Assembly: GCA_001599935.1 (NCBI GenBank)
Contig: BCIJ01000012.1
Span: 284,483-348,482 of the forward strand
Direction of reading: 5' to 3'
DNA: 64,000 bases
Source: Holtermannia corniformis
Lineage: Eukaryota; Basidiomycota; Tremellomycetes; Holtermanniales
Program-made: the position numbers and the translations under genes
Notes under the pieces: generated by a model
What the model saw: only the letters and a program-made list of their open reading frames with translations
Databases searched by the model: none
What the model was told of the DNA's origin: nothing
Shown: piece by piece, positions 58,899 to 64,000 of the stretch
Layout: each line of letters opens with the position of its first letter
Position numbering within the stretch: the first letter of the stretch is position 1

Positions 58899-59434
58899 AC
58901 AAAGCGCGGCGAGGCCGGCGACGAATGTTAGGGTCACCGTCTGAAATGGCACAGGGTAGCAGAGTCCCGTCTACCTATGATCGATGATATGTACTGTGCA
59001 CTTGATGTCTTTCGCCTTGGATCAAAGTGACGCGGCGTCTAGGCTGCGATTCACATTATCAGCCTGGTCAAGGTTGTGGAAAGTGGAAGCTAGTTAGCAA
59101 GTCGGTAGGTCAAGGGCGAGGCTATTCGTGACAGGGGTAAAGTATTGCGTCGCGCACGGACTATCATGTCAATATCCACTCTGATGATCAGCGCAAGGAC
59201 CTCCGTGTGGACGCTGTGGATGCCCTCTTCTGCTGGATGCATACGACGCCTGCTAGTGTACAGCGTACCCTGGTGCAGGATCTTGGGTTCTCGTGGCCAT
59301 CGGCCGACCACAAGACAGCGTCCGCCAAGACAGTCCTAGCACGTGGCTAGCAATCCGGGCTCAGAGCTTGCTAGATGCGGTGGTGCTTCGGCTATCGTCT
59401 CGCCCGAGCTGTCCGCCAGCCTCACTCTCGCTCC
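58899..59434. other. Intergenic spacer
   Basis: About 540 bases between the flavoprotein and the thioesterase. An in-frame ATG at 59375 could extend the thioesterase by 20 residues (MRWCFGYRLARAVRQP), which would be a basic, mitochondrial-like leader. Otherwise nothing was recognised. Confidence 0.4.
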
Positions 59435-60118
59435 ATGCCTCGCTTCACACCAGACACCAAAACCTCCCAGGAACTGTTCAAGCACATCTTGTCAATACCC
59501 CACTTTGGATCCGACAGCAACATTGGTTCTCTAGCGGTCGATCGATTCCAAGTCGATGCGGAGGACGATGAGGATGGGCGTAGGAGGGTCAAGGCTGCCA
59601 TTGTCTGGCATGTCGCGACTGTACAGAAGGGTTTGTATACTTTGGACATAGCCACTTTGGCTGATGTAGTTGGCAGAATGGACGAATCCGGGCGGAGAAG
59701 TAGCTCATGGCGGTTTCGTGGCGTGGTTGATCGATACGTCCGTCTTTGCCTTTTCGGCAGTGCATCTGCGCTGTGTCTGACGCTGGCTCATAGTTGCTCG
59801 TCTGCTTTGATGATTGGTCTGTCATCACCCACGTTCTGGCCTGACACTGGCGGTGTCTCGCTCAGTCTCAGCACAAACTACCATAACCCTATGCGAGTGT
59901 GCGTCCGTCGGAACTGCACGATACACACACCATTGACTAATCGCAGGGGAACGGATATCCTGATCAAATCGACGTTACTCAAGATCAGTGGTACACTCGC
60001 AACCATTCAGTGCGATATCACAGACGCAAAGACTGGGACGTTGCTTGCGTCCGGTCTGCATACCAAATCGCATCGAGCCGTCTCGGTGACGGAAGCGAAC
60101 GCGAAAGCCAAACTGTAG
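59435..60118 (+). CDS. Hotdog-fold acyl-CoA thioesterase (PaaI/ACOT13-like)
   Basis: Hydrolyses acyl-CoA esters. The downstream ATG 59435 gives MPRFTPDTKTSQELFKHIL. An ATG at 59375 would add a basic leader. The conserved HGG is present: after an intron ending GATGTAG (near 59669) the exon reads LAEWTNPGGEVAHGGFVAWL and ID. A second intron at 59738-59793 (branch TCTGACG) gives T-CSSALMIGLSS, then FWPDTGGVSLSLSTNYHNPM. The last exon, GTDILIKSTLLKISGTLATI and TDAKTGTLLASGLHTK, supplies the final strands of the hotdog. Stop TAG 60116-60118. It converges on NPL4, 61 bp apart. Splicing restores the motifs that an unspliced reading destroys, which supports the model. Confidence 0.8.
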   Translation: MPRFTPDTKTSQELFKHILSIPHFGSDSNIGSLAVDRFQVDAEDDEDGRRRVKAAIVWHVATVQKGLYTLDIATLADVVGRMDESGRRSSSWRFRGVVDRYVRLCLFGSASALCLTLAHSCSSALMIGLSSPTFWPDTGGVSLSLSTNYHNPMRVCVRRNCTIHTPLTNRRGTDILIKSTLLKISGTLATIQCDITDAKTGTLLASGLHTKSHRAVSVTEANAKAKL

Positions 60119-60179
60119 CAGCACAATTGTATACCCATGCATGGACATTCGATGTAGCGTCGTGATATAGACGTGCAGA

Positions 60180-62584
60180 TCAAGCCAGGGGCAGACCGCA
60201 GACGTCACAGTCGGTCCCGGGGCCTTCGTTGAGAAAAGTACAGTGCGGGCATACGCGCGGACCGGCCGCTGCGCTTGCGCCAGACCCACCGGCAGAAGAG
60301 GCGACCGGCTCATCAAAGGCCGAAGCGTCAAAGACGTCGCTGCCCCCACCACTGGTCTGCGGCGCTTGCGCTAAAGACAGTTAGCCTGGGTGCAAAAGAT
60401 TGAACACACTCACCCATGCTGGATTCCACAATCGTCATCAAGTTTTGCCAGCCTGGCTGCTCGAGCAGTTTGTCAACGCTCTCAACACCTTGCACACCCT
60501 TGGCGTGCTCGGTCGCAACCTGGCAGATGAGCTTTTGTTCCTCCTGCAATCGAGCGTCAGTGCGAAGAATGGCGTCTACAACAGACACACGGTGGTAAAC
60601 CCGCCCTCTTGCGCGAGGAACCAGACAAGGTGCCAATCGCTCAACCACCGTTTCAGCGACAGCTTCTTCTCGTCGTCGATCCAGCCACCGGACAGTAGCG
60701 TCGTAAGCTGCGAGACGACGGCCGACATATCTTGTGATGTGGAGAGACCGAGCCGGTTCTCAATCGGGAAAGTGTTGGAGAGGAAGAGGGGAGAAGGCGT
60801 GACCGGGAACCCGTGGGTGACCTACACCGAGTAAGCTCAATGCCGACGTCGCTCCACATTAAACCCACATTGACAAGGAGATACTCGACGGGGAATGTCG
60901 GCTTGGCCGGGTTCTTGACCTGGATTCCATACTCGTTCTTGTAGCTTGTATGCGTTAGCCAGAGCTGACACTGCGAGCGAGAGCCAAATACCTGTAGAAT
61001 ACTTCCGGGACGTACTCTCCGGGCTCCTCCTTCCTGACTCGAACAGTGCCAGGTTCCACACTGGCCTCGACAATGTTGCTCTTGACCATGGCCTCGGCCT
61101 GCTCCGACGCCTGCCACGCCAAGACATCGATCCCGCCTTCCTCCGTGCCCGTCAGACAGCACGTCACGAAGCGAGATGAGAATTTGCCGGTGGAAGACGA
61201 GCGAGTGGCGTATGGGTGCGCAAGCTGGTGCGCGGCAGAAGTCAGGAGTTCGAGAGAAGACGCGTGGTAGGATTGTGGGTGACGCTTGTACAGTGTCTTG
61301 GTGATATCGCCGGGAACACTGCAGAGTGTCAGCGATCCTCCTCACGACTAGCGAGAGGCTCACGGAGTCAGATCGGTGTAGATGACACCGACGACACCCA
61401 GACCTTCGTCGCACAGCTTGGCGACCTCCTCCACGCGCTTTTCGTCCGTCCAGGGCGTCTCGACTGTCAAGCCATCCACCTCGCCTTCCTGCTGTGGCTC
61501 AAAGATGGCCTCGACGACCGCCTTGACACCCATGGGCACCTTGTCGTAGCGATCGTAACGGCCAATCAAGTAGCCCAGTCGCTGCAGCCCCGAGCGCCTC
61601 CAAGCACTCAAAAGTCCATCAATCAAGTCTGGAGATGCAAACTCGACATGGTCCACCATACGGAACGGCTGCGAGTGCAGCGTCAGGGCAGACGGCTGAC
61701 AGTGAGAGCAAATGCCGGTGGGGAAGGGCGGATGTGAGCCAGACGGGCACGGAGTGAGAACGGACAGAGAAAGGGGTTCTAGCGGGGGCAGGGGAGTGGA
61801 TGATTGTGCCGAGGGAGGGAGGGAGGACATTAGTTTGCGAAGATGTGCGTGGAACGACAAGTGCTTGATCTGGTTGGTGGCTTGATGCGAGGCATCAAAC
61901 GGCTGCAGCCTGTCAGCAGGTCTGTCACTTGCAGGGAATCGCAAAGGCTGACCTCGAGCGGCATACAGTAGTCACACATGCCCTTGGCACCGTGCCGGCA
62001 GAATGTGGGATCACGCTTACGGTGGATCTTGCCGTCTTGTGACTTCCAGTACTCATCCACCGGTGCTTCTTTAATCTGACCAAGCTCGGGCAAAGGAACG
62101 AGCTCCTTGCGAGGCTGAGATGATGTCGAGGCTTCTGGCTGGGCCGAGACTGGCGCTGCAACGGCTTCCGGCGCAATCGGCTTGTAGTTGAGGAACAGCA
62201 GGTCGCCATGGCTATTTAGGTCAGCGACTTGAACATCCAATGACACAAGTCCCACCTAAAGCCCATATCTCCAACTTTGCGGCCTTGCAACGCCGTCAAT
62301 GGCAGAGTCTCGCCACCTGCAGGCTGATTACTGAGCGTGACTGTGCTCAGATTGGGAGGGGTAGCGAGTGTTGCGAGCATCTGTTGGAGCAATAGGTCAC
62401 CATCGCAGCTCGACTCTCAGCTTCTATCCAAGATCATCACACACCATCTGCGCAAACTCCTCACCCGACGTAGCTGCCTCGACGGTGATCCGCGAGGTCC
62501 CGTCTGGTGATCGGATACGAAGCAACTGTGAGAAGGATGTCAGCTCACGACGCTGCACGACAGTTAGCACAGGCTACTTGCCAT
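60180..62584 (-). CDS. NPL4: Npl4, cofactor of Cdc48/p97
   Basis: With Ufd1, Npl4 brings ubiquitylated substrates to Cdc48 for extraction and degradation. The N-terminal ubiquitin-like domain reads LLRIRSPDGTSRITVEAAT and TLPLTALQGRKVGDMGFK. The zinc region is DPTFCRHGAKGMCDYCMPLE, then PFDASHQATNQIKHLSFH. The MPN-like body includes PPFPTGICSHCQPSALTLH, QPFRMVDHVEFASPDLIDG and LGYLIGRYDRYDKVPMGVKA. The C-terminal NZF finger, VCPHCTFLNEGPGTDCDVC, then GLPLA, binds ubiquitin. The stop is TGA at 60180-60182. The best start is an ATG at 62584-62582, directly followed by a GC-AG intron (62526-62581), so the first exon carries only the initiator codon. Confidence 0.93.
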
Positions 62585-63020
62585 CCTGAATCACTGCCTG
62601 CGACTGCGACGGCCTAAAGATCGACTTGACCGTTGTCGAACTCGAGCGACGCACAGACGGTCATGACGAAGCGTCACTGGTATGGTCACGTGACCCACCG
62701 TGGCAGTGATCCGTCTCAGGCTTGCGATCCCTTGAAACCCTTGGCGGTATGCATTCATGGAAGTGTCCGGCTCTTTCGCACAGGGCACAGTACATTGTGT
62801 CTCGGTTAGCTTCAGCCAAAAGAGGCGACGAGCAAGACGCCGTGCACCCTGTGTCGTTTGATCCGTCGCGCGCCACTGAAAGGAAGCGCATTCAGAGGAC
62901 GGACTCGACGTCACAACGGCAGCGTTCACCTACGATGGCTCCATCTCGGGCTTGTGCGAAGGCGAAGCTCCTGTCGACACAAAAGAGAAGAGCGAAGCTT
63001 TGCTCGAATGCCAACATCCA
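62585..63020. other. Upstream region of NPL4 and of a small Cys-motif ORF
   Basis: No confident gene. A 76-codon ATG frame on the complement at 62661-62891 contains YCALCERAGHFHEC, a possible zinc knuckle, but lacks other support. On the plus strand the frame of the small ORF below is open from 62880, so an exon boundary may lie here. Confidence 0.35.
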
Positions 63021-63314
63021 ATGTCTCAACCTTCTTCCATCAGTTCTCCCACTTCTTCCACCGGGAACACTCGAATGCTCACCTTCGTCAGCAACCACCA
63101 TTGTCACCGCGGCCCACTAAGCTCGGCCGAACGCCGTATTCCCATGTCCAATGCCGAAGGCGGCGCGGGTTGGGTAGCGCTGCTCACGAGAGCGAACTGC
63201 GGTGGTGGAGGCGATATGGGACTAGTCCGCACTTGCCAGTTTTGCTACACCCGATTGACCTTCGTGGCGGTCTTCGAACGCCAAGCGCCTCCAGACGTTG
63301 GTGACATGTCGTGA
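63021..63314 (+). CDS. Possible small Cys-motif protein, copy 1
   Basis: Frame open from 62880 with first ATG at 63021 (MSQPSSISSPTSSTGNTRM), stop TGA 63312-63314. Near its C-terminus is GLVRTCQFCYTRLTFVAV, a CxxC followed by Tyr, and upstream CHRGPL. The same order (C-x-RG-x-L, a Gly-rich spacer, C-x2-C-Y-x-R-x-x-F) is found in the ORF at 63537-63803. No known family. The N-terminal part may belong to a preceding exon. Confidence 0.4.
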   Translation: MSQPSSISSPTSSTGNTRMLTFVSNHHCHRGPLSSAERRIPMSNAEGGAGWVALLTRANCGGGGDMGLVRTCQFCYTRLTFVAVFERQAPPDVGDMS

Positions 63315-63536
63315 TGTATGGACTTGCCTCCTTGCTCGTTGACCCGGTGTGGCGCCCGAAGCCGCCGGCGAAGCTAAGAGGACATTGGTTGGATCATAGG
63401 TAGAGCCCGGTGTGAGATCTCTTGGCAGCAAATTCGAGAGTGAAGACACCTGGTAGATGGCGCTATCTGCGGACCGACAGACGCAGCTTGCGTATAAAGC
63501 CAGCGCGCTTGAGATTTGACTCGAATCAACAGCAGC

Positions 63537-63803
63537 ATGTCAACCGCAGCAAGAGCAACCGCAGCAAGAGCAACCGCAACTACAGCCAACTCGATCAAAG
63601 CTTCGGTCGAGCTCAAAGCAGATCACACATGCCCGCGCGGTGGTCTCGAAAACGGAAGCCGCAAAGCCGAATTGACGTCCGATCAGGCCGACAAAACTGA
63701 TTCGGAGCTCCTCGAGTTGGCACGTAGCGGAGGGCTTGGACAAACGAGGTGCAGGACTTGCTATGGCCGCTTCGACTTCACCTCTGTGCAGCGCGCTGAG
63801 TAG
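63537..63803 (+). CDS. Possible small Cys-motif protein, copy 2
   Basis: ATG 63537 with a TATA-like CGTATAAAG at 63491-63499, about 40 bp upstream. The 88-residue product begins MSTAARATAARATATTANS, encoded by a short tandem repeat, continues ELKADHTCPRGGLENGSRKA and ends GLGQTRCRTCYGRFDFTSV plus QRAE. The CPRG and CRTCY elements align by eye with copy 1. No membrane segment or signal peptide. Function is unknown; the Cys pairs could bind zinc. Confidence 0.45.
   Translation: MSTAARATAARATATTANSIKASVELKADHTCPRGGLENGSRKAELTSDQADKTDSELLELARSGGLGQTRCRTCYGRFDFTSVQRAE
63542..63571 (+). repeat. Two tandem 15-bp units inside a coding frame
   Basis: AACCGCAGCAAGAGC occurs twice in a row (63542-63556, 63557-63571), with a partial third copy. 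Because the unit is 15 bp it keeps the frame and repeats five residues in the small ORF. Confidence 0.9.
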
Positions 63804-63852
63804 TCAATCGTAGTGGCTTCACATTCAAGGTGTTACTTTTGATGCAGATGCG

Positions 63853-64000
63853 ATGACATCGTTCCTTTCACACGTATTGACTTCCGCCATGACTTCCACC
63901 GTCGCACTCGCTAGTGCATCACTCGCGCATACGGTTACAACCTTTGTACCGATGCCGCTCCATACACTTTCGGAAGCAAAGTCGCGTCGTGCGGCGCTTG
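63853..64000 (+). CDS. 5' end of a further gene, truncated by the window
   Basis: ATG 63853 opens a frame that runs to the end of the window: MTSFLSHVLTSAMTSTVALA, SASLAHTVTTFVPMPLH and on to SRRAAL. It is 49 codons without a stop. The Ala/Ser/Thr-rich start with Arg near the end might be a mitochondrial or low-complexity N-terminus. Too short to identify. Confidence 0.4.
   Translation, partial: MTSFLSHVLTSAMTSTVALASASLAHTVTTFVPMPLHTLSEAKSRRAAL

Noticed and set aside
62661..62891. 76-codon minus-strand ORF with a possible zinc knuckle (YCALCERAGHFHEC)
   Set aside because: It has an ATG, but no intron, promoter or second supporting motif, and the Cys/His spacing does not match a known knuckle.
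1..64000. CRISPR arrays, phage genes, bacterial operons, transposons
   Set aside because: No regularly spaced repeats, transposase, reverse transcriptase or integrase motifs were seen, and gene structure is eukaryotic throughout.

Overview
The window is nuclear DNA of a fungus, most likely a basidiomycete. The evidence is eukaryotic gene structure (ATG starts, several short introns per gene, no operons or Shine-Dalgarno sites), roughly 55-58 % GC, and a Clp1 (clampless) homologue, a family I know only from basidiomycetes. Introns are mostly 40-60 nt, with GT...AG ends and a near-constant CTGAC or CTAAC branch site 8-15 nt before the 3' splice site. The small intergenic gaps suggest a compact genome such as that of a Pucciniomycotina yeast. 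That placement is an inference.

Layout. 0-1.5 kb: the end of a truncated gene and an orphan gene. 1.5-8.3 kb: CDP-DAG synthase, DNA polymerase delta small subunit, an intron-containing tRNA-Thr and Clp1. 8.3-16.6 kb: a Cys-rich protein resembling a degenerate 2OG-oxygenase family, an equilibrative nucleoside transporter, an unrecognised gene, UPF3 and VFA1. UPF3 and VFA1 are divergent, with 51 bp between their start codons. 16.6-20.2 kb: a sparse stretch with two divergent orphan genes, one carrying a possible PD-(D/E)XK nuclease motif. 20.3-29.2 kb: an F-box-like orphan, CstF-64/Rna15, conventional kinesin, Pet117 and GSK3. 29.2-31.2 kb: mostly non-coding, with a small palindromic tandem repeat and one possible 58-residue protein. 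31.2-50.4 kb: Icp55 peptidase, ATG2, a class I cAMP phosphodiesterase with a receiver-like N-terminus, and separase. 51.4-62.6 kb: phosphopantothenate-cysteine ligase, a ZIP transporter, a kinase-like protein, an FAD amine-oxidase-like protein, a hotdog thioesterase and NPL4. 62.6-64 kb: two small Cys-motif ORFs that look like tandem relatives, and the start of a further gene.

Most genes are conserved single-copy housekeeping functions in unrelated pathways: lipid, DNA replication, RNA processing and decay, motor transport, autophagy, signalling, cohesin cleavage, CoA synthesis and protein quality control. They are arranged head-to-head or tail-to-tail with little spacing. I see no transposon, CRISPR array, phage or secondary-metabolite cluster. 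The least explained parts are the orphan pair at 17.5-20.2 kb, the kinase-like gene at 54.4-56.4 kb and the small Cys-motif ORFs at the right end.

Exon boundaries were derived by hand from reading frame, splice motifs and family resemblance. Gene ends are generally firmer than internal exons. No database search was possible.
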